Part shown: one piece after another, positions 1-5,617 of the stretch
Layout of the letters: every line of letters starts with the position of its first letter
Position numbering within the stretch: the first letter of the stretch is position 1
Source: JANNVZ01 sp046155615
GTDB lineage: Bacteria > Bacteroidota > Bacteroidia > Flavobacteriales_D > Sanyastnellaceae
Direction of reading: 5' to 3'
DNA length: 5,623 bases
Assembly (NCBI GenBank): GCA_046155615.1
Contig: JBJXFP010000014.1
Coordinates: 1-5,623 of the forward strand
The notes under the pieces: generated by a model
Database searches by the model: none
The model's input: only the letters and a program-made list of their open reading frames with translations
What the model was told of the DNA's origin: nothing
Program-made: the position numbers and the translations under genes

Positions 1-1734
1 TACCAATACCGAGGCTCACAGTTTGAGATAATGGAAAACAATATCTACGGTTACATAACAGCTCACCCGTGGGTGGACGATATAGCTAAGCCATACACGG
101 TAGGTATTTGTGGCAGCCGCACCAAAACTACCGATGATGAGATTTATAAAAACTACCTGCATAACCTGAACTTTGGCAACCTTGCCAATGGAGACAACAA
201 CGAAGACATTGCCAACAATGGCCTGCGCTATGTGTGCAATGAAAACGATGGCAACCACTATGACTTTGCAGTCACCGATAATTTCATGCAGGCTTATGCC
301 GCTGATGTGGCGGAGATGCAAGCAGATTTGGGAACTGATCCGGGAGAAACTGCTGAACAAGCCGCTGGCAATAAATTCTTCGATGTTGTTCCCGATCCAC
401 TCAACATCATGGAAGGACAGAATTTTTGGAATATGGGGCTTAATTGGGATATGGAATACAAAGCATTTGATGACCCCAATGATTTGGAAATTCCAAACGA
501 TGTATTGAACTTGGATTTAGTGGTGTTCGGAACCTCAAACACTTGCGCTTCTGAAACCCACAAATTGGTTTTGGAAGATGGCAGTATTGACCAAGTGGCA
601 TTGGGCAACTGGACTGAACGAATGGATGAGAGTCGCACCAATTGGCAAAGCACTTTGTTTCTGTGGAAGTCGTTGATAGATGGCGGAAGCACGGAGGAGT
701 TGCAAGAAGAAATAGACTTCGCCTGGACGGAAGACACATGGGAAATGCGTGATTTGTTATTGTCACATTCGCCTTATGTGAGTGCTGAGGTATTGACCGA
801 TGTGGCAGACAATACCACCTTGTTTCCACACGCTGTGGCTTTGGAAATATTTATGGCCAACCCAGATGTGCTCAGCGATGCCAAATTTATGCTGCATCTG
901 GAAGAAAAAACAGACCCCATGCCGCAGTATATGATTGACTTGCTTTGGGCTGCCGCTTACCAAGTCACATTCCGTACGGTGCTGGAAGATGAACTTCGGC
1001 TGCACCGAAGCATATACATGGAGGCAGCGGGCAAAGTGATGCGCACCCACCTGAGTGATACTACTTATACCACCACCCAATGGATAGCCGATTTATCAAC
1101 GCTGCGCACCACCAATGCCGAATTTCAATTGATAGAATATTATTTAGATGAAGGGGACGCTACAATGGCCGGCAACCGCTGGCACGATATGCCCACCAAC
1201 TGCACCATGAGCCTGTACGAACTGCGTGACTGGGAACTATTTGAAAATTATCTTGACCTTCGCACCGATATGATTGCGGAAAACAAAGACTGGAATATGT
1301 TGAGCGGTCCGCAAGTGGAAGCGCTTGAATACATTGCTTATGAAAACTTCTATGGTTATGCTGGCAATCTTGCACAGCAAGTATTGAACGAATACTATGG
1401 CGGAGACTTCGATATAGAACCTGCGGTGAGTCTTGGCGATCCAAACTTGCGAAGTGAGAAAGTCAATACTTCAACAGAAATTTCACTGTTGAAACTTTAT
1501 CCCAATCCCGCATCAGATTTTTGTATTGTTCAGCTTTCCCTTTCAATCATTGACGAAAATTATTCATTGAGGGTGACCGATGTCAATGGCAAGTTGATTT
1601 TGCAACAGAAGATTGTAGATACAAAACAGCAGATTGCCATTGATATGCAGACGATGTCTGCAGGAACCTATTTTATCACTGCATTGAATGGAGAAGAAGT
1701 TCTTCAAACTAAGGAATTGAATGTTATCAAATAG
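1..1734 (+). CDS. A: C-terminal part of a T9SS-exported beta-helix/helical-domain protein (5' partial)
   Basis: The frame is open to the first base, so the ATG at 31 is most likely internal and the gene begins upstream of the window. Numbering from that ATG, residues 1 to about 115 have the Asn/Gly-rich pattern of a right-handed parallel beta-helix end (I-Y-K-N, G-L-R-Y-V-C-N-E-N). Residues about 170-480 are acidic and mainly helical, with the motifs L-L-S-H-S-P-Y-V-S, M-P-Q-Y-M-I-D and E-Y-Y-L-D-E-G-D. I recall this combination from large secreted Bacteroidota proteins. The end, about 484-567, is a T9SS type A sorting domain: Y490-P-N-P493, V-T-D-V-N-G-K, S-A-G-T-Y-F and a final N-V-I-K. It should direct the protein across the outer membrane after Sec export. 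There is no recognisable catalytic motif; an adhesin or structural role is a guess. It overlaps gene B by 14 nt. Confidence 0.88.
   Translation, partial: YQYRGSQFEIMENNIYGYITAHPWVDDIAKPYTVGICGSRTKTTDDEIYKNYLHNLNFGNLANGDNNEDIANNGLRYVCNENDGNHYDFAVTDNFMQAYAADVAEMQADLGTDPGETAEQAAGNKFFDVVPDPLNIMEGQNFWNMGLNWDMEYKAFDDPNDLEIPNDVLNLDLVVFGTSNTCASETHKLVLEDGSIDQVALGNWTERMDESRTNWQSTLFLWKSLIDGGSTEELQEEIDFAWTEDTWEMRDLLLSHSPYVSAEVLTDVADNTTLFPHAVALEIFMANPDVLSDAKFMLHLEEKTDPMPQYMIDLLWAAAYQVTFRTVLEDELRLHRSIYMEAAGKVMRTHLSDTTYTTTQWIADLSTLRTTNAEFQLIEYYLDEGDATMAGNRWHDMPTNCTMSLYELRDWELFENYLDLRTDMIAENKDWNMLSGPQVEALEYIAYENFYGYAGNLAQQVLNEYYGGDFDIEPAVSLGDPNLRSEKVNTSTEISLLKLYPNPASDFCIVQLSLSIIDENYSLRVTDVNGKLILQQKIVDTKQQIAIDMQTMSAGTYFITALNGEEVLQTKELNVIK
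1267..1456 (+). repeat. Duplicated block 1, copy 1 (tail of the A helical domain)
   Basis: It aligns without gaps to 3496-3685 (offset 2229 nt) with about 19 base differences in 190, mostly at third codon positions. The following sorting-domain codons stay collinear but are far more diverged. Confidence 0.85.
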
Positions 1735-3340
1735 GCGCAGTATGATAGATAAGAGATGGTGTTTCACCATCTCTTATCTACTCATCACCATCACTATATA
1801 TAGTCAGGGTGGTTTCAATTTAAGAATCCCCATAGAAGGGCCATCCAATATTCAGTCTGTCTATCCTGTTGGTGATAGCCTATTTATATGTGCTGGATTT
1901 TCGGCTGACTTGTCAGGCAATGGACACCTCGATTTTGAATTACTTCAATACGACTACAATGGTGATCAGCTTCTTCGCAAATCCTATGATCATCCGGAAT
2001 GTTATGGAAACGCACAAGAAAATTGTGATTCTGAAGTTGAAGGATTTTACGTCCAATTTGAACAATCTATCTATGCGGGTCAATTTGCTCATCGGCTTTA
2101 TTACTTCAATGATGCAATAGATACATTATTTACAAAAATCGTTCAATCCCCATACAAAGACAGCCTGTGGGATGATGCAGAATTTATGTATTCACAGTAC
2201 GCAGTGCTTGCTAGCGACAGTTGTTTGTTTTACTCCTTTGGCGTGTGGAAACCTGAGACAACAGGCAATGATGTATGTATCAAAAAGTATTCGCCCAATG
2301 GCGAGGAGTTGTGGACTTATATTTATGAGAGTGATGCAGAAGTGGATGTTTGTTATGCACTGCTGCCCCAAGATGGAGGGGTGATTGCAGGGATATTTGA
2401 AGGGGCTTTGCCGACATTTGATAAACTGATCAAACTTGATTTTAACGGCAATGAGGAATGGGAAATATCAGGCTGGCCTATTGATAGCAAAGTGATTCAT
2501 TGCATTATTGAAGACAATGAAGAGTTTGCGTTATGTGGCAGTTATTTTGCCGATAATGTGGGCGGCTATTATTCCTTGGCTCATGTATTTAAACTGGACA
2601 CATTAGGTAATCTTTTATGGAACAAAGTTTATGGAGTCCAACAGAATGCCGGACCACTTGAGTTTACTAACATCGTCCAAACCTGCGACAGCAACTACGT
2701 AGCAGGCGGCACATGGCTAAGTGCCCCGGGCAGTGAAGAAATCATAGAAGGCCAAAACAACCCCGACTACGATGAGTTCGCACACATCGTAAAGTTTGAA
2801 CGCAACTCGGGAGATATACTGTGGGAACGCAAGTATCGCTTCTTAGAAATCTATAGAGACCAACACACCTTAGTGGATATGAAAGCCACCCCCGATGGTG
2901 GCGTTATCTTCTGTGGCGAAGCCCGCGATGCTTACCACATATATGATCCACCCTACCAACAAGGCTGGCTTGTCAAGTTAGACGAATGCGGCTGTCTTGT
3001 GCCGGGATGCGATACACTGTGCCAATATGTATGCAATGTGCCCTCGGATACTACAGATACTACTTTCTTTCCTGTGTTCGCTTCGCATTTCATCATCGGG
3101 CCAAATCCTGCAAGTGATTTTATCAATATCTATTTTGGCCCATCCCTCCCTGCTGGTCAGCAGGGATTGGTTTTCGATATACATGATGTGCAGGGAAAAC
3201 TTGTGTATTCATTTGTTCCCACTACAACAGAAACTACTTACATGATGAGCACAGAGATTTTGGCTGCGGGGATGTATGTGATAAGTTTGAGGAATGGGGA
3301 TGACATTTTACAACAACAAAAAGTGATAGTAGATAAATGA
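1721..3340 (+). CDS. B: secreted propeller-like repeat protein with T9SS type A sorting domain
   Basis: A 539-residue protein. Residues 1-28 are a signal peptide (K11-R12, then hydrophobic F-T-I-S-Y-L-L-I), probably cleaved near S28/Q29. The start at 1721 is preferred because copy B' has an ATG at the equivalent site, also overlapping the upstream gene by 14 nt, and because AAGGA lies at 1711-1715; ATG 1742 (M8) is a possible alternative. The body repeats K-x-D/Y/E-x-x-G-x-x-x-W near residues 188, 238, 291, 358 and 419, each paired with D-G-G-V-I-like strands. This resembles the blades of a beta-propeller; the fold is inferred. Then follow a Cys-rich linker (C423, C425, C430, C434, C438) and a sorting domain from about 455 (G460-P-N-P463, V-Q-G-K, A-A-G-M-Y-V, terminal V-D-K). 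It is probably surface-bound or secreted. Ligand or enzyme function is unknown. Confidence 0.9.
   Translation: MLSNRRSMIDKRWCFTISYLLITITIYSQGGFNLRIPIEGPSNIQSVYPVGDSLFICAGFSADLSGNGHLDFELLQYDYNGDQLLRKSYDHPECYGNAQENCDSEVEGFYVQFEQSIYAGQFAHRLYYFNDAIDTLFTKIVQSPYKDSLWDDAEFMYSQYAVLASDSCLFYSFGVWKPETTGNDVCIKKYSPNGEELWTYIYESDAEVDVCYALLPQDGGVIAGIFEGALPTFDKLIKLDFNGNEEWEISGWPIDSKVIHCIIEDNEEFALCGSYFADNVGGYYSLAHVFKLDTLGNLLWNKVYGVQQNAGPLEFTNIVQTCDSNYVAGGTWLSAPGSEEIIEGQNNPDYDEFAHIVKFERNSGDILWERKYRFLEIYRDQHTLVDMKATPDGGVIFCGEARDAYHIYDPPYQQGWLVKLDECGCLVPGCDTLCQYVCNVPSDTTDTTFFPVFASHFIIGPNPASDFINIYFGPSLPAGQQGLVFDIHDVQGKLVYSFVPTTTETTYMMSTEILAAGMYVISLRNGDDILQQQKVIVDK
1746..1780 (+). promoter_or_regulatory. Perfect 16-bp hairpin inside the signal-peptide codons of B
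   Basis: The left arm 1746-1761 is perfectly complementary to 1765-1780 with a TTT loop. It begins 11 nt after the stop of A and spans codons 9-20 of B. No T-run follows the stem (CTCATCACC), so it is not a canonical intrinsic terminator. The position suggests control of translation or of transcription between A and B; the mechanism is inferred. Confidence 0.75.
2141..2371 (+). repeat. Duplicated block 2, copy 1 (in B)
   Basis: 231 nt aligned without gaps to 4370-4600, with about 26 differences, only 4 of which classes of codon change alter the 77 residues (S/P, E/H, A/S, L/I). It codes for the segment from Q-S-P-Y-K-D to L-L-P-Q, including the first clear propeller-like repeat. Confidence 0.88.
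2669..3340 (+). repeat. Duplicated block 3, copy 1 (C-terminal third of B)
   Basis: It aligns to 4921-5598 with a step at the start (T-N-I-V against S-N-I-V). Up to the internal palindrome there are about 39 differences in 474 bases and about 7 amino-acid changes, all conservative (S/T, L/V, A/T, F/Y). It covers the last two propeller-like repeats, the Cys-rich linker and the sorting domain. Confidence 0.9.
3147..3166. repeat. 9-bp palindrome within the sorting-domain codons of B
   Basis: Arms 3147-3155 and 3158-3166 are perfectly complementary with a GT spacer. They encode S-L-P-A-G-Q-Q-G, a loop between the first strand (I-N-I-Y-F-G-P) and V-F-D-I-H-D of the sorting domain. The same place in B' holds a different palindrome, so this looks like an inserted short palindromic element. 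Confidence 0.7.
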
Positions 3341-3963
3341 ACACATTCAAAACATTGCGTATTGTTTTGCTTCTTTGCCTGTCTTTCGCAATCAATACGG
3401 TCCAAGCAATGACTACGGCTCGCGACCTAAAAAAGTGCGCAGCACTTTTCCTCTTCTCCTCCGGAGAAGATGCCCAAAGGGCAGATGAGGCCAAAGACAT
3501 GATAACAGAAAACAAAGACTGGAATATGTTGAGCGGTCCGCAAGTGGAAGCGCTGGAATACATTGCTTATGAAAACTTCTATGGCTATGCAGGCAATCTT
3601 GCTCAGCAGATACTCAATGAGTATTATGGTGGTGACTTCGATATAGAACCTGCGGTGAGTTTGGGCGATCCAAACTTGCGAAGTGCAAAACTGAATGCTT
3701 CAGAAAAGGTATCTGTGCTCAGCGTTTATCCAAATCCTACTTCAGAATATTGTATCGTGCAATTGCAGTTGCTGGAGTTTAATGGTAAATATTCTTTAAG
3801 CATAGTTGATGCACAAGGCAAAGTAGTGTATGACACCAATATCATCAATGCACAACAACAATTGGCTATTGATGTGAAGATGTGGTCTTCGGGTGCGTAT
3901 TACATTTCATTGTTGAAGGATGGTTCTGTTGTTGAAACTAAAGAAATAAATGTTGTTCGATAA
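3337..3963 (+). CDS. A': miniature, internally deleted copy of A with new signal peptide and T9SS sorting domain
   Basis: A 208-residue protein whose ATG shares the ATGA overlap with the stop of B. Residues 1-24 form a clear signal peptide (K5, R8, then I-V-L-L-L-C-L-S-F-A, cleavage after V-Q-A24). Residues about 30-53 are encoded by a cluster of three hairpins and look like non-functional linker (K-K-C-A-A-L-F-L-F-S-S-G-E-D). From about residue 54 (D-M-I) it is homologous to A: the last roughly 60 residues of the helical domain differ from A at about 10% of bases, mostly silent. The sorting domain (Y131-P-N-P134 to the end at V-V-R) is only about half identical to that of A. Everything corresponding to the beta-helix and most of the helical domain is missing. 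It could be a remnant of a full-length A duplicate, or a small secreted protein in its own right; conserved reading frame and silent changes favour some continued translation. Confidence 0.8.
   Translation: MNTFKTLRIVLLLCLSFAINTVQAMTTARDLKKCAALFLFSSGEDAQRADEAKDMITENKDWNMLSGPQVEALEYIAYENFYGYAGNLAQQILNEYYGGDFDIEPAVSLGDPNLRSAKLNASEKVSVLSVYPNPTSEYCIVQLQLLEFNGKYSLSIVDAQGKVVYDTNIINAQQQLAIDVKMWSSGAYYISLLKDGSVVETKEINVVR
3431..3490 (+). repeat. Cluster of three adjacent palindromes inside A'
   Basis: Hairpin 1 pairs 3431-3438 with 3442-3449 (8 bp, loop GCA). Hairpin 2 pairs 3452-3459 with 3463-3470 (8 bp, loop TCC). Hairpin 3 pairs 3471-3475 with 3479-3483 (5 bp, loop AAA). In addition CCTC at 3450-3453 could pair with GAGG at 3487-3490, overlapping the base of hairpin 2 slightly, to close a branched structure. 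This resembles the small dispersed palindromic elements found between Bacteroidota genes, here read through as coding sequence. Membership of such a family is inferred from memory. Confidence 0.65.
3496..3685 (+). repeat. Duplicated block 1, copy 2 (in A')
   Basis: Partner of 1267-1456. Homology to A starts abruptly here, directly after the palindrome cluster that ends near 3490, so the cluster marks the deletion or fusion junction of A'. Confidence 0.85.
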
Positions 3964-4804
3964 TTTGAAACGATATCAAAAGAGACTGATAGCATCAGTC
4001 TCTTTTGTTTTTGCACTGCTTGTTTCAAATGGACAAGGTGGCTTCAATCTGCGTTTTATTGTTGATGATCGCACCCAACTGCAATCGGTGAATTGTAGTG
4101 TTGATAGCACATTTATTGTCGCTGGCTATACGGCAGATTCAGAAACAGGCGATCATTTAGATTTTGTAATGCTTGAATTTGATATGCAGGGAAACTTATT
4201 AAATGAAGCCACGATTGAAACTCCAGGTTGTTTCACCAATATATATGAAGAGGGAGACTCTTATGTTGGTGGTTTATATATTCAGCATGAACAGGCCATA
4301 TATGAAAATGTCTATGCACATCGCTTATTTTGGTATAATAACGAATTGGACACTCTTTTCACCAAATTCGTTCAATCACCCTACAAAGACAGCCTGTGGG
4401 ATGATGCAGAATTCATGTATTCACAATATGCAGTGCTAGCTCCTGACAGTTGTCTGTTTTACTCCTTTGGTGTGTGGAAACCTGAGACAACTGGCAATGA
4501 TGTATGTATCAAAAAGTATTCACCCAATGGCCATGAGTTGTGGACTTATATATATGAGAGTGATGCTGAGGTAGATGTTTGCTACTCTATACTACCTCAA
4601 CCTGGGGGGGGGGGGGGTTTGCCATTGCTCAAGGTATTTGGGAAGAAAACGATTACCAATACACACGCTTTACGAAAGTTGATGAATTCGGTAATGAAGA
4701 ATGGGTGCTTGATTCAAGAGATGTGTTCAATGGTTCACACAAGTGTGAATCTCTTATTCAAGATGGAGATGCGCTTATCTCAGCAGGCACTTATCACAAT
4801 TTAG
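3950..4804 (+). CDS. B' N-terminal part: second B-type secreted protein, frameshifted at a G14 tract
   Basis: As read, this encodes 284 residues, but only the first 218 (to P before the G run) plus the glycines are homologous to B. After 4617 the frame becomes nonsense (P-L-L-K-V-F-G-K-K) and stops at 4802-4804, while the real continuation lies in the next frame up to 5598. Residues 1-29 are a signal peptide (K7-R8, K11-R12, then I-A-S-V-S-F-V-F-A-L-L-V). Q29-G-G-F-N-L-R aligns with B without gaps up to residue 217. The first about 140 residues are roughly 45% identical to B, and the next 77 differ at only 4 positions. The ATG overlaps A' by 14 nt exactly as in the first copy. With G12 or G15 the complete gene would be 3950-5598 and encode 548 or 549 residues. 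Truncated as read, it lacks the sorting domain and would not be anchored by the T9SS. Confidence 0.78.
   Translation: MLFDNLKRYQKRLIASVSFVFALLVSNGQGGFNLRFIVDDRTQLQSVNCSVDSTFIVAGYTADSETGDHLDFVMLEFDMQGNLLNEATIETPGCFTNIYEEGDSYVGGLYIQHEQAIYENVYAHRLFWYNNELDTLFTKFVQSPYKDSLWDDAEFMYSQYAVLAPDSCLFYSFGVWKPETTGNDVCIKKYSPNGHELWTYIYESDAEVDVCYSILPQPGGGGGLPLLKVFGKKTITNTHALRKLMNSVMKNGCLIQEMCSMVHTSVNLLFKMEMRLSQQALITI
3977..4007 (+). terminator. Perfect 14-bp hairpin plus T5 inside the signal-peptide codons of B' (terminator/attenuator-like)
   Basis: The left arm 3977-3990 pairs perfectly with 3994-4007 around an AGC loop, and TTTTT follows at 4008-4012. This is the form of an intrinsic terminator, beginning 13 nt after the stop of A', yet it covers codons 10-20 of B'. 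There is no start codon after it that would still give a signal peptide. It could end A' transcripts partially (attenuation), leaving read-through dependent on translation. Confidence 0.7.
4370..4600 (+). repeat. Duplicated block 2, copy 2 (in B')
   Basis: Partner of 2141-2371 at the same 2229-nt offset. High similarity stops one codon before the G14 tract, after which the two B genes cannot be aligned as DNA until 4921. Confidence 0.88.
4604..4617 (+). repeat. G14 homopolymer inside B' causing a frameshift
   Basis: Fourteen consecutive G follow the codon for P218 and precede TTT GCC ATT. The upstream reading frame and the homologous downstream frame are out of register by one base; lengths of 3n (for example 12 or 15) join them as P-Gly(4 or 5)-F-A-I-A. 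B has D-G-G-V-I-A at the equivalent place, encoded without a long homopolymer. Long G tracts in coding regions are known slipped-strand contingency sites in other bacteria; they are also a known sequencing and assembly weak point. Confidence 0.95.
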
Positions 4805-4920
4805 TAGCACAGGCTTATGGTAAGGGCTGTATAGCCAAGTTTAATTTTGATGGCAGCCTATTATGGAAAACAGAAATGGGTGATTATACTGACTATGATC
4901 CACTTTGGCATCATCCGTCA

Positions 4921-5598
4921 AACATCGTCCAAACCTGCGACAGCAACTATGTGGCGGGTGGCACATGGCTAAGTGCCCCGGGCAGTGAAGAAATCATAGA
5001 AGGCCAAAACAACCCCGACTACGATGAGTTTGCACACATCGTAAAGTTTGAGCGCAACACAGGCGATATTGTGTGGGAACGCAAATACCGTTTCTTAGAA
5101 ATCTATAGAGACCAACATACCTTGGTGGACATGAAAGCCACACCCGATGGTGGCGTTATTTTCTGTGGAGAAGCACGTGATGCTTACCACATATATGATC
5201 CGCCCTACCAACAAGGCTGGCTTGTCAAGTTAGACGAATGCGGCTGCCTTGTGCCCGGCTGCGATACACTGTGCCAATACGTGTGCAATGTGCCAACGGA
5301 TACTACAGACAGTTCTTTCTTTCCGGTGTTCACTTCGCACTTCATCATCGGGCCTAATCCGGCAAGTGATTTTATCAATATCTATTATGGCCCATCCCCA
5401 ACCCTTCCCCAAGGGAAGGGAGTAGCTTTCGATATTCATGATGTGCAGGGTAAACTTGTTTATTCATTTGTTCCCACTACCACAGAAACAACATACATGA
5501 TGAGCACAGAGATATTGGCAGCGGGGATGTATGTGATAAGTTTGAGGAATGGGGATGAGGTGGTGGAGCAGAGGAAGGTGGTGGTGGGGGGGAAGTAG
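4921..5598 (+). repeat. Duplicated block 3, copy 2 (C-terminal third of B')
   Basis: Partner of 2669-3340; six bases longer because of one extra codon around the palindrome and one extra codon at the C terminus (V-G-G-K against V-D-K). Confidence 0.9.
5402..5420. repeat. 8-bp palindrome within the sorting-domain codons of B'
   Basis: Arms 5402-5409 and 5413-5420 are perfectly complementary with a CAA spacer. The codons read T-L-P-Q-G-K-G. The surrounding bases (GGCCCATCCC before, TTTCGATAT after) are shared with B, but the palindrome itself is unrelated to that in B and the segment is one codon longer. Confidence 0.7.
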
Positions 5599-5617
5599 GC
5601 ATTTGTGCCTGCTACTT
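5593..5617 (+). terminator. Possible weak terminator hairpin at the end of B'
   Basis: AAGTAGGCA (5593-5601) can pair with 5606-5617 as two short helices of 6 and 3 bp, with a 3-nt bulge and a TTTG loop, followed by TTTGTT-like sequence at 5616-5621. It includes the B' stop codon. The bulged stem and short T-run make this tentative, and the window ends here. Confidence 0.3.

Larger units (their letters stand above)
4579..5598 (+). pseudogene. B' C-terminal part: out-of-frame remainder with propeller-like repeats and T9SS sorting domain
   Basis: This frame opens with an ATG at 4579, but the residues before the G tract (L-L-Y-T-T-S-T-W) are out-of-frame reading of the conserved B block, so that start is probably spurious. 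Genuine homology starts at the G run, continuing as F-A-I-A-Q-G-I-W-E. It contains K-V-D-E-F-G-N-E-E-W, K-F-N-F-D-G-S-L-L-W and K-F-E-R-N-T-G-D-I-V-W blades, the Cys-rich C-G-C-L-V-P-G-C linker, and a sorting domain (I-I-G-P-N-P, V-Q-G-K, A-A-G-M-Y-V, terminal V-V-V-G-G-K). Without a signal peptide it would not be exported. It should be read as the 3' half of one gene with the open frame starting at 3950, whether the break is a reversible slip, a fixed mutation or a sequence error. The block from 4921 differs from B at about 39 of 474 bases before the palindrome, mostly silent, so the protein has been under selection until recently. Confidence 0.75.

Noticed and set aside
16..1770. Minus-strand open frames opposite A
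   Set aside because: They are shadows of a well-supported + strand gene with sorting-domain homology; none shows a recognisable domain.
3373..3378. Lipobox in the A' signal peptide around L-L-L-C
   Set aside because: The residues before Cys do not fit the lipobox consensus and a good cleavage site V-Q-A lies further on; the protein ends in a T9SS domain.
3431..3449. Hairpin 1 of the A' cluster as an ordinary terminator
   Set aside because: It has a short T4 inside the right arm only, lies within an open frame, and is joined to two more hairpins, which fits a palindromic element better.
3961..3968. TAATTTG as a Bacteroidota -7 promoter box for B'
   Set aside because: The spacing does not match the TAnnTTTG consensus and no convincing -33 TTTG element was found at the right distance.
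4579..4603. ATG at 4579 as a true start for a separate gene
   Set aside because: The bases belong to the conserved B block read out of frame, no signal peptide follows, and the downstream homology continues B'.
2978..5439. Two similar minus-strand frames at 2978-3184 and 5230-5439
   Set aside because: Their similarity follows from the duplicated + strand block 3; differences between the copies fall at third positions of the + frame, so the + frame is the coding one.
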